Part shown: piece by piece, positions 1-7,881 of the stretch
How positions within the stretch are numbered: the stretch's first letter is position 1
How the letters are laid out: each line of letters begins with the position of its first letter
Assembly: GCF_000187265.1 (NCBI RefSeq)
Contig: NZ_GL698429.1
Location: 703,696-736,275, forward strand
Direction of reading: 5' to 3'
From: Streptococcus equinus ATCC 9812
GTDB taxonomy: Bacteria; Bacillota; Bacilli; Lactobacillales; Streptococcaceae
Length of the DNA: 32,580 nt
Program-made: the position numbers and the translations under genes
The notes under the pieces: model-generated
What the model was told of the DNA's origin: nothing
Database searches by the model: none
Seen by the model: only the letters and a program-made list of their open reading frames with translations

Positions 1-30
1 AAAAAAAAAAGAGAAGGAAAACCTTCTCTT
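1..30 (-). terminator. Intrinsic terminator closing the polysaccharide cluster
   Basis: A perfect 9-bp inverted repeat (9-17 with 22-30, AAGAGAAGG/CCTTCTCTT) with a 4-nt loop is followed, in minus-strand reading, by an unbroken T run (positions 8 down to 1). It lies 10 nt beyond the stop codon of the last glycosyltransferase. This is a textbook rho-independent terminator for the leftward cluster. Confidence 0.9.
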
Positions 31-40
31 ATATAAAAAT

Positions 41-1303
41 TCATAACTTTTTCAAGTTTTGTCTAACTCTGTAAAGAGTGTGACTAATTTTACGAGCACC
101 ACGTTCCAATTTTGTAGGCTCAGTATTAACTGTAAATAAATCAGCAATATGACGTAACGAACTCTTAGAGGTCAATGCTTTTTGAGATTTAATTTTTGAA
201 ATAATTTCCTCATAAGTCTTCTCAACTCTATACAATCGTTTAGCTTTTTCTTTATCTTGATGAGCTTGAATGTAAACCTCTTGTTGATTACCCAACATAG
301 AGATAATCATACCACTTAGCTCATCAACATCCCCCAAATGATACATTGAACCAATTTTGAAAATATCGTAAGCGGTCTTATGCCCTAAATTATCTGATAA
401 AATTACTGGAAGACCTTTAAGTATAGCTTCAACATAAACCAAACCAAATGTTTCTTGAGCTGATGTAAAAACACAAATATCTTTATCAGTAAGGTACTCC
501 CAAGGATTTGATTTAAAACCTAAGAATGAAATATTTGTCAAATTATGTTCATCAATATAATTTTGGCATTTTTTCTTGTAGTCATCATCCCAAGGGCCTA
601 TGAATACTAATTCAAGATTACTATTTTCATCTTTTTGTAACTGTCCGAAACTCTGAATCAACTCGAGCTGATTTTTTCTCTCATTAACTCGACCAACAGA
701 GACAATTCTAGCCTTATCCCCTTTATCTAATTCCATATCAGGAATTTGTGTGTATGGAACAAAACAACCTATTTGTTTGTCATTAAATAGTTGTTGCAGT
801 TTATCATTAAGATTTCCTGAAACACTAAAAATTTCTGTTGAGAATTCTGAAATAAAATCACATTTGTCAAGATAGTAAGCAAACTCTTTTTCAGGGAACT
901 CATGTATTAACCAGTAATGAGGCACCCCTGCAACATTTGCTGCTACAGCTCCTTGAAATACATTTACTGTATTTGAAATAACTAAATCAATAGAATATTT
1001 TTCAATGACGCCGCCAATTTCTTTTATATTTCGACGATAGGACTCTACGCGATGAGCCTTGGAACCTGGCTGGCCACCAGGTGCATCCTCCCACCACCAC
1101 TTAGCAGCAGGAAGATAAATCGCATTAATCCCAACCTCATCATAGTGTTTTCGATGCTCATCTTGCTGCGGTTCAGGAATCTCCTGACAAACACTAAAGA
1201 CATTATATCCTTGCGACACCAAGTATTTCATCAGATAAAAAATGGATATTTCTGCACCATTATCAAATGTTGTAGTTGGTGTTACAAATAAAATATTTTT
1301 CAT
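41..1303 (-). CDS. GT4-family glycosyltransferase, last gene of the polysaccharide cluster
   Basis: This 420-residue protein is a predicted cytoplasmic or membrane-associated retaining glycosyltransferase with the GT-B fold. The N-terminal half opens with MKNILFVTPTTTFDNGAE, a Rossmann-type strand with a glycine/acid loop typical of GT4 acceptor domains. The C-terminal half has VGRVNERKNQ (nucleotide-sugar domain start) and the E-x7-E type motif in ETFGLVYVEA. The C-terminus is basic (ARKISHTLYRVRQNLKKL), which could bind membrane. The ATG lies 2 nt after the upstream stop and has an AGAAGGG ribosome binding site inside the end of that gene, so the two are translationally coupled. Sugar donor and acceptor are unknown. 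It probably decorates the rhamnan together with the fusion protein upstream. Confidence 0.85.
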   Translation of the reverse strand: MKNILFVTPTTTFDNGAEISIFYLMKYLVSQGYNVFSVCQEIPEPQQDEHRKHYDEVGINAIYLPAAKWWWEDAPGGQPGSKAHRVESYRRNIKEIGGVIEKYSIDLVISNTVNVFQGAVAANVAGVPHYWLIHEFPEKEFAYYLDKCDFISEFSTEIFSVSGNLNDKLQQLFNDKQIGCFVPYTQIPDMELDKGDKARIVSVGRVNERKNQLELIQSFGQLQKDENSNLELVFIGPWDDDYKKKCQNYIDEHNLTNISFLGFKSNPWEYLTDKDICVFTSAQETFGLVYVEAILKGLPVILSDNLGHKTAYDIFKIGSMYHLGDVDELSGMIISMLGNQQEVYIQAHQDKEKAKRLYRVEKTYEEIISKIKSQKALTSKSSLRHIADLFTVNTEPTKLERGARKISHTLYRVRQNLKKL

Positions 1304-1305
1304 TT

Positions 1306-3330
1306 CTACCCTTCTAAAAAATTCTTTTTAATTGCACTAGTAGTTGAATTAGTCATAACTGATTGATAAGCATTTTCTGCTATTTGTATTCTAAAATCTT
1401 TATCAACAATTAACCGTTCTAGCTTTTCTTTCCACTCTGTTTCAGAAGCCAGAACACCATCAATGCCATCTTCAATCATATCTTCAAATGAACCTATTTT
1501 ACTAGCAACTGTCGAAACTTTAACAGCAGCTGCTTCAAGCCATTTTATCTCTGATTTAGCTTCATTAAAGGTTGACTGAACTAGGGGCGCTAAATTAATA
1601 TCTATAGATGAAATCAATTTTGGTAATTCTCTCCAATCAACATATGGATGCGTCACAATCTGCTCACCAAAACAAGCAATATCCTCAGGAATATCTAAAT
1701 GCCCCGCTAAGTGTAATTCAAGGTTTTTATATTCTTTCAATAAAGAAATAATAGCTGGTTTAATCATTTCAAAGTTTTCATTATGAGTTATTGAACCTGA
1801 GAAATATCCCATTCTAACTTTGTTATCATCACGTTCCACATGTAGAGTTTTTTGACTAATTTCAACTAACTCTTGTGATAACACATTACGATTCAAAATC
1901 ACAGTTGACTTATAATTTCTTAATTCTTTTGCCAACTGATTTGTTGAAGTAATGACTGCATCACATTTATCAAGCATTCGACCATAGCCTCGAACGCTTT
2001 CATCGTAGTCATTTTTATCTGCTGTTGATAAGCCTTGGGTATAAGCAAGTTGATCAGTATATTTTGTATCAAAAACCAAATCATCAATATCATAGAAAAC
2101 TGGAACACCTGTTTTATTTGCTAACTGACAAACTTGACTTAAAATAGGAAGATCCGGTGCACGATAAATAATAATATGACTAGCACCTTTGCAGTCTAAC
2201 AATTGAAGTTTAGAAAGGTTAACGACCTTCACATCATATCCAAGTTTTTCAAGCTGCTCAGCTTTATTTAAGACACGATATCTCGTACACTGAGGAATGA
2301 TATTTTCAACACCATCAATGATTAAAACGTATTTTTTCTCTGATTTTTTTTTAAAATCATCAATGATATTTGTAATAATTTCAACAGGATAATCTGTCTT
2401 TTCTTCAATATATGAGATAAGTTCTGGAATTTCACTCTGACGTTCCAAGCCTTGCCAAATAAATTGAGCGTCATTATAATTTGACAATGCTGAATATTTT
2501 ATCAGTGGAGAGCCCTGATTTAGTACACGCAAAGGATGAATGTACATAGCACTATCAGTTGTATCTCTAATCAAAGCATCATAACGAAAACCTAGGTTAG
2601 CAAAGTGCTTTGTAAAAAATGTTTCGTGTTTGCCAATGGCCTTTTGACGCGAATCAGTATCTCCAAGCTTCTCCCAGTAACGGTAAAATGATTTTTGATG
2701 TAATAAGCTACGTTCAATAACTAAAAAATACGTTTGAATATGTTCTGGAATATAACCAAACGGATTTAAACCAGTAAAATCGGGTTGGATTTCACCAAGT
2801 GAAACACCCCAAAAATCTAGTGATTTTGAATCAATCGTTGAAAAAACTGTTTCTAAATCTTTAAAAGGACCAATATTAGTATCATTAACCAATAACAACT
2901 GATCATATTCTTTTAAACGTTCTTGGCCAAGATTTAAAATTTCACCTCTAAAAGCTGCTACATCATAACCTTTATTTTCTCTTAAAGTTACTTTACCAAT
3001 TTTTTCGAGACGTTCAACATCTGACTGAGATAGTTCACCATTAACAACGATATGAGCTTCATCAACAATTTTAGCTAATGCCTCCAAAAAAATAATCTTA
3101 TATTCTTGAAGAGCATCTTTTCCCTCAAAAATATTATAGATCAAAATACGTTTTGCACGTGGAAGATAGTTGTTATCTCGAAACTTGTCTCGAAAAACTC
3201 GAAGTATATGGCATCTTAGTTTTAAGATAGCTTTCTTACCAAAACGAACAATTTTTTTAAGAACTTGTGCTATTTTTCGCAATACTGCTTTCATTTTAAC
3301 TAAAAGTTGTGTTTTACTAATATTCCTCAT
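1306..3330 (-). CDS. RgpF-domain / GT4 glycosyltransferase fusion protein
   Basis: This two-domain protein has about 674 residues. After a very basic N-terminal stretch (about 1-55, many K/R, amphipathic), residues of roughly 60-330 form a rhamnan synthesis protein F (PF05045-type) domain. It shares GYDVAAFRGE and LLVNDTNIGPF with the stand-alone RgpF at 12291-13991, which has GYDFAAWKDG and LMNDTCFGP. From about 345 onward it resembles a GT4 domain: YDIDDLVFD, MGYFSGSITHNENFE and an acidic EAKSEIKWLEAAA segment near the C-terminus. An upstream TTG (3342) and ATG (3336) are in frame; I chose ATG 3330 because GGAA lies 6 nt before it. Expression must come from read-through of the terminator at 3411-3433 or from a weak AT-rich promoter at 3343-3410 that I cannot define. 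The likely role is transfer of two sugars to the wall polysaccharide; substrates are unknown. Confidence 0.8.
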   Translation of the reverse strand: MRNISKTQLLVKMKAVLRKIAQVLKKIVRFGKKAILKLRCHILRVFRDKFRDNNYLPRAKRILIYNIFEGKDALQEYKIIFLEALAKIVDEAHIVVNGELSQSDVERLEKIGKVTLRENKGYDVAAFRGEILNLGQERLKEYDQLLLVNDTNIGPFKDLETVFSTIDSKSLDFWGVSLGEIQPDFTGLNPFGYIPEHIQTYFLVIERSLLHQKSFYRYWEKLGDTDSRQKAIGKHETFFTKHFANLGFRYDALIRDTTDSAMYIHPLRVLNQGSPLIKYSALSNYNDAQFIWQGLERQSEIPELISYIEEKTDYPVEIITNIIDDFKKKSEKKYVLIIDGVENIIPQCTRYRVLNKAEQLEKLGYDVKVVNLSKLQLLDCKGASHIIIYRAPDLPILSQVCQLANKTGVPVFYDIDDLVFDTKYTDQLAYTQGLSTADKNDYDESVRGYGRMLDKCDAVITSTNQLAKELRNYKSTVILNRNVLSQELVEISQKTLHVERDDNKVRMGYFSGSITHNENFEMIKPAIISLLKEYKNLELHLAGHLDIPEDIACFGEQIVTHPYVDWRELPKLISSIDINLAPLVQSTFNEAKSEIKWLEAAAVKVSTVASKIGSFEDMIEDGIDGVLASETEWKEKLERLIVDKDFRIQIAENAYQSVMTNSTTSAIKKNFLEG

Positions 3331-3410
3331 TTTCATTTCCAATCTATTTACTCTTATCTATTTTACACTAAAGCAATTAATTTTTCATTAGTAAATCCAT
3401 TTTTGAGCTG

Positions 3411-3433
3411 AAAAAAGGAGCCTCTCAGCTCCT
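3411..3433 (-). terminator. Intrinsic terminator after the gacH homologue
   Basis: The stem AGGAGC/GCTCCT (3428-3433 with 3416-3421) has a 6-nt loop and is followed on the minus strand by TTTTT, 9 nt past the gacH stop. It divides the 14-gene rgp run from the last two glycosyltransferase genes. The segment 3405-3411 can alternatively pair with 3425-3431 (7 bp), which is incompatible with the terminator stem. Confidence 0.8.
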
Positions 3434-3442
3434 AAATTCTTA

Positions 3443-5896
3443 TTACTCAAATTCAAAGAAATCTGAATGATTCAAAATATATCCTTTTCCTTCTGTTAAG
3501 TCATATTGAATCATTTTCAAATCATTAGCAACCATTTTACCATCGCTATCCAGTTTATCTTTATCAACACTTGCTTTATTCAAAACTTCTGTCAACAAAG
3601 CGTAGTAAGGTGAAACACGCGAATTTGTATGAGCCAATAATTCAGCTGGAAAATCACTTGAATTTACTAATGGATAATCATCTTTAGCAGTACCGTGATT
3701 TGACCAAATAAAATAATCAGTCAAATACTGCAAATTAGGATTATCCTTAAAGATTGATTTTGGATAAATACCTGGTAAATGATCTCCATAGAATACAACC
3801 GTAATTTTCTTATCAATTCCTTCTAATTGCTGTAAAAACTCCGCAGTACTACTATCTGTATAACTCAAAAGTCTTGCATAATTTGTAAGGCTCGCATTTT
3901 GATCATTTGTTAACCCTTCACCATTTGCTGTAATATCACTTAAATTAGTCTCAAACCATGGTCCATGGTTTTGCATGGTCATCACAGAAAAAAATTGACT
4001 TTGACTTGCATCAATTTCAGATAAAACATTATCATAAGTTGAAGCATCACTTGGATAGGCGCCAAATGTGCTGACATTGTCTGCTGTATCATCTGAACCC
4101 GATGTAGCAATAAACTTATCAAATTTTAGTTTTGTATAAACCGAGTTTCGAGCATAGTGTGTAGCATCAGACAAATGAATAGCTATGCGATTCTTAGAAT
4201 CAAATGCATTACTAATCGACGGCACGTAAGACATTTCAGGAAAGACATCAGTATATAGCACTGAAATCATATCATTAAAATTGTACATGGGTAAACCTGT
4301 CAAAGACTGAAATTCCATATTAGCGGTTCCACCACCATAACCATCGGATTTCATTAAGCCCGATGTTGTTCCAGCTTGAATCTGTTGAATTTGCGGTGTT
4401 ACTGGAGCCGATAAAGTTACCCCAGGAACACGAGCAGGATCAGCTAAACTTTCACTTAGAATGAAGATTACTGTTTGATCAGAAATATTTTCTGTCCTTG
4501 TGGCATTTATTTCACCAGCAAGATTTGTATATTTCTTATAAACTTTGTCAATTTCCTTTTGACTATAATTAGCTGGTTTTTCAATATCAGTAATTGTTAA
4601 CTGTTTCAGCCATACAAAGCTCAAAGATTGAAATCTTGTATTAGCATTAATTCCTTGCCAATTGACATTATATAGGTTATAAACAGAAGATAAAACTGGA
4701 ATATGTTCAGGAATTCTTCCATCCTCTTGATTCTTAAATATCGATAATGTTTCTGAAAAAGCAACAACAATTGTAACGGCAACTGCTAATCGTTGTTTCC
4801 AATTTTTAAATATTTGCCCGGGCAAACACTTTTTCCTAACATAATACAAAATAACAATTGTCCAAAGGATCCCTACTATGCTTAATAAAAGAGCATTTTC
4901 ACTAACATATTCTTTAAAAAATCCGATATCATTTAACCAAGTAAAATCTGCAATCAAAAACGGCTCATTACGTAAAGCAAATTTTTCAGCATTAATATAG
5001 CTGATTAAGACTCCTAAAACAATGTTAAAAACTGTAGCTGGTAAATAGCGATTAATAGTAATATAAATCACCATGAAACAAGCAAAGATAATTAAAATTT
5101 GAAATATCGTTGCTCCTGAGGCGATATAATACCCATAAGATTCACCTTTTTCAGTCACTCCCGCTTGAATTGTAAAATTAAAAATAAAAGCCAACAACAA
5201 ACTTGTCGCAACCGATAAAGAAGGGGTTGGCTTATTCTTAATAAGGTGACTTATTCCTTTAGCTGATGCATAAGTGATTAAACTAAAGAAAACATACATA
5301 CCAAGAGAATAATGCAGTAATTGTCCTGCATAAGCTGTCTTTTTAATATCTTCAACAAGAAAAAGTGTATTGGAAAGGAAACTATTTATTAATTGATTGC
5401 TTGTAACAATAAACATTGTTGCAATTTGACTCATTACTAAAATGTCATAGCGTTTCTTTTTCAGAGAAAAAGCATTAATAAACTCATTAGAAAAATAGCT
5501 TGAGAAGCAATTAAAAACCAGAGCTAATAACAGCAAACATGCTAAAGGAATTAAAAAGTTAAAATCCCAAAAATGTTGAAATTTTGTCCAGTCAAATTTT
5601 TCATTATTAAGATTTAAAGTAACTTTTACAAAATAAGCACCTATTACAAAAAGAAAGTAAATAAGCGGAAGATATAATAACCACCATTTATTATCCATTC
5701 TTTTTCGAATTTGGAAGGCATATAAGACGATAAAAACACCTAACAAAATCCAAATAAGCGGTGTAATAGTTCGATGATTTTCTAAGCCAATTACTATAAT
5801 AAGATGTAAGTAGGTAATGAGAAAGGTTACAAAATAGGAAAGTAAAACACCTCTATTCTTCTTACAAAAATTACCTATTGATTTTAAAAATATCAT
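3443..5896 (-). CDS. gacH: GacH-type glycerol-phosphate transferase (LTA-synthase-like sulfatase fold)
   Basis: This 817-residue membrane enzyme should transfer glycerol phosphate from phosphatidylglycerol to sugars of the rhamnose polysaccharide on the outer face of the membrane, as GacH/SccH do. Residues of about 15-425 form roughly 11 hydrophobic segments. The C-terminal half is an alkaline-phosphatase/LTA-synthase domain. Metal and nucleophile residues are recognisable: E482 (ILSESLADP), T524 (GGGTANMEFQSLTG) and D705/H706 (FYGDHLPG). The length is close to that recalled for GacH and longer than LtaS, which has five membrane segments. The ATG has AAAAGG 4 nt upstream, 18 nt after the preceding GT2 stop. 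It is the last gene before the terminator. Its presence implies a negatively charged polysaccharide. Confidence 0.88.
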   Translation of the reverse strand: MIFLKSIGNFCKKNRGVLLSYFVTFLITYLHLIIVIGLENHRTITPLIWILLGVFIVLYAFQIRKRMDNKWWLLYLPLIYFLFVIGAYFVKVTLNLNNEKFDWTKFQHFWDFNFLIPLACLLLLALVFNCFSSYFSNEFINAFSLKKKRYDILVMSQIATMFIVTSNQLINSFLSNTLFLVEDIKKTAYAGQLLHYSLGMYVFFSLITYASAKGISHLIKNKPTPSLSVATSLLLAFIFNFTIQAGVTEKGESYGYYIASGATIFQILIIFACFMVIYITINRYLPATVFNIVLGVLISYINAEKFALRNEPFLIADFTWLNDIGFFKEYVSENALLLSIVGILWTIVILYYVRKKCLPGQIFKNWKQRLAVAVTIVVAFSETLSIFKNQEDGRIPEHIPVLSSVYNLYNVNWQGINANTRFQSLSFVWLKQLTITDIEKPANYSQKEIDKVYKKYTNLAGEINATRTENISDQTVIFILSESLADPARVPGVTLSAPVTPQIQQIQAGTTSGLMKSDGYGGGTANMEFQSLTGLPMYNFNDMISVLYTDVFPEMSYVPSISNAFDSKNRIAIHLSDATHYARNSVYTKLKFDKFIATSGSDDTADNVSTFGAYPSDASTYDNVLSEIDASQSQFFSVMTMQNHGPWFETNLSDITANGEGLTNDQNASLTNYARLLSYTDSSTAEFLQQLEGIDKKITVVFYGDHLPGIYPKSIFKDNPNLQYLTDYFIWSNHGTAKDDYPLVNSSDFPAELLAHTNSRVSPYYALLTEVLNKASVDKDKLDSDGKMVANDLKMIQYDLTEGKGYILNHSDFFEFE

Positions 5897-5914
5897 TATA
5901 CCTTTTGAAAATCC

Positions 5915-6910
5915 TTAACCTTTAAACTTTTTGTACAGACCAAGTAACTTATTAAACAAGGCAGCTGCCTTTTCTACTCCTATCCCTTTTGCCACCAAGC
6001 CAGTATATTTAAAACTTTTGTTTTCAATCTGCCTTGAATATTGTAACAAATATTCATAATTTGTTAAATAGTTTTTAATATCAAAGTTGTTTTTATATAA
6101 ATGTACAAACGGCAAAATTGAAATATATGAAATTGCAAAATAGACTTTTAATGCTTCCTGTTTTTCAAATGGAAGTTTTTCGATATTATCAAGGCCAATT
6201 GAAATACTCTTTAAAATATCGAGAACATTTTTTTCTTTAACAACATTGGTAATACTTCCTGCTCGATTTTGACGATACATGTATTGTGCATTGTCAAAAA
6301 CTGCATAACTTGTCATTAGCTTCAAAAGATTTGCACACCAAAGGCAATCTTCTGAAAGGAAACCAACTTGAAAATCTAGAGAACCGTCTACAAACAAAGT
6401 TCTCTTTACACATTTATTCCATGCAGGTGCGGTTATCAATTCACGTTTAACTAAGTCTGTACAATCTTTCTTTATATTTCCCGATAATCCTTTATTACTG
6501 ATTGTCTTCTTAGCAATTTTATCGGTATAATGGTATGAGTAAGAATAGATAATAACATCAACAGAATTTTCATTAAGTCTATTGTTGATGTCGTTTAAAA
6601 AAGACTGACTTGACCAAAAATCATCTCCATCTAGAAAGATTATATAATCACCATTTGCTTCTTCAATTCCGCTATTTCGTGCAGCAGATAATCCACCATT
6701 TTCTTGATGAATAACTTTAACTTTTTCAGATTTTTGGGCAAGGCTATCAATAATTTGAGGTGTTTCATCAGTTGCTCCATCATCAACAACAATAACTTCA
6801 TAGTTATCATAATCTTGATTTAGAACACTTTCCACACACTCTTCGATATATTGTGCCACATTATATGCCGGTACAATAATTGAAAATTTTATTTTATCTC
6901 CTCTAATCAT
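5915..6910 (-). CDS. GT2 family glycosyltransferase, side-chain candidate
   Basis: This 331-residue inverting GT2 (GT-A fold) enzyme has the core motifs FSIIVPAYNVAQYIEECVES, EVIVVDDGATDET and the metal-binding IIFLDGDDFW. Downstream SEDCLWCANL resembles the acidic catalytic-base region of the family. The assigned ATG overlaps the stop of the upstream gene by 4 nt (ATGA). An AGAGGAG ribosome binding site lies inside the first codons, and about 5 nt after it comes ATA (6890-6892), not ATG, at the point where homologues begin (M)KFSIIVPAYN. Translation presumably starts at 6910 by coupling, unless ATA is used. It probably adds a sugar to the rhamnan or its side chain; the donor is unknown. Confidence 0.85.
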   Translation of the reverse strand: MIRGDKIKFSIIVPAYNVAQYIEECVESVLNQDYDNYEVIVVDDGATDETPQIIDSLAQKSEKVKVIHQENGGLSAARNSGIEEANGDYIIFLDGDDFWSSQSFLNDINNRLNENSVDVIIYSYSYHYTDKIAKKTISNKGLSGNIKKDCTDLVKRELITAPAWNKCVKRTLFVDGSLDFQVGFLSEDCLWCANLLKLMTSYAVFDNAQYMYRQNRAGSITNVVKEKNVLDILKSISIGLDNIEKLPFEKQEALKVYFAISYISILPFVHLYKNNFDIKNYLTNYEYLLQYSRQIENKSFKYTGLVAKGIGVEKAAALFNKLLGLYKKFKG

Positions 6911-7869
6911 TTTTTACTTTTACAATAAACTGACGCAAACAGTGGTAACAAATAACATTTATCTAAAAGACTAAAAACTAACACTGCACAACGATTTGAA
7001 AATTTTTCGCCCTTCAAGCGACGTGATAACGGTGATATTTTTCTAGAAATATTTTGCTCACGTAAAAATGCTTTAATTTTCCTATTATAAGATAGGAATT
7101 GCTGTTTACTAGATGAACGTCCTGAAAATAAAAGATACCAAATATAATATCTATAAATAAAATATGACAAATAATCATCTGGCTCTGGATTATTTTCTAA
7201 AATTTTCTCTAGTAAGATACGGATATCTAAGCGATCATCTAAGCCACGTTGAGAGGTATTAGATACACTATCATCATTAAACATCCATTTATAGCCAGAA
7301 TAGGAAATAATATCAATATTTTTGGTTTTAGCTAAAAACTGTAGGTTAAAGGCAACATCTTCTCCTATTCCATAATCAAAGAATTCAATTCTATTATTCA
7401 ATAAAACTTGTCTTCGATAAAGCTTCGCCCAAGGGGCCATCACTATGTATTTTGCCCACTCAGTTTGACTTAAGCTTTCTTTAAACAAAACTTTTCCTGA
7501 ATAAGTCATACGAGTATAGCCTGAAAAAACAGCATCAGCATTTGATTGAGAAATTGCTGTATACAGTTTTTCCAAATAATCTGTTTCTACTAAGTCATCA
7601 TTATCAACAAAGGCGACAAAGTCGCCTTTTGCTTTTTGAATTCCTAGATTTCGTGTTTTTGAGACACCTTCATTTTCTTTATTAACAAAAACGATATTGC
7701 TATACTGCTTCGCATAACGCTCACAAATTTCAGCAGACATATCTTTTGAACCATCATTTAAAAGAATGATTTCATAGAAATCACTCTCTAATGTTTGATG
7801 TAAAAGTGAATCAAGACAGTCTGATAAATGTTCTTGAGCATTGTAAACCGGAACAATAACACTAATCAT
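6907..7869 (-). CDS. GT2 family glycosyltransferase, side-chain candidate
   Basis: This 320-residue GT2 enzyme begins MISVIVPVYNAQEHLSDCLD, followed by YEIILLNDGSKDMS and the divalent-metal motif FVAFVDNDDLVE. FFDYGIGEDVAFNLQFLA fits the GT2 catalytic-base region. The C-terminal third is basic (KISPLSRRLKGEKFSNR) and ends in a hydrophobic stretch, suggesting membrane association. A GGAG lies 9 nt before the ATG, 12 nt after the DUF2142 stop, and the 3' end overlaps the next GT2 gene by 4 nt. The two consecutive GT2 genes between the GT-C-like protein and GacH suggest a variable side-chain assembly step. Donor and linkage cannot be inferred. Confidence 0.85.
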   Translation of the reverse strand: MISVIVPVYNAQEHLSDCLDSLLHQTLESDFYEIILLNDGSKDMSAEICERYAKQYSNIVFVNKENEGVSKTRNLGIQKAKGDFVAFVDNDDLVETDYLEKLYTAISQSNADAVFSGYTRMTYSGKVLFKESLSQTEWAKYIVMAPWAKLYRRQVLLNNRIEFFDYGIGEDVAFNLQFLAKTKNIDIISYSGYKWMFNDDSVSNTSQRGLDDRLDIRILLEKILENNPEPDDYLSYFIYRYYIWYLLFSGRSSSKQQFLSYNRKIKAFLREQNISRKISPLSRRLKGEKFSNRCAVLVFSLLDKCYLLPLFASVYCKSKK

Positions 7870-7881
7870 CCAATTGTACTC

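Noticed and set aside
1052..1291. Plus-strand frame opposite the last GT4 gene
   Set aside because: It is antisense to a clear glycosyltransferase, with no ribosome binding site and no recognisable domain.
3343..3410. Promoter for the RgpF-GT4 fusion gene
   Set aside because: TAAAAT and TAAATA elements exist on the minus strand, but none has a convincing -35 at 16-18 bp; the region is AT-rich enough to give these by chance.
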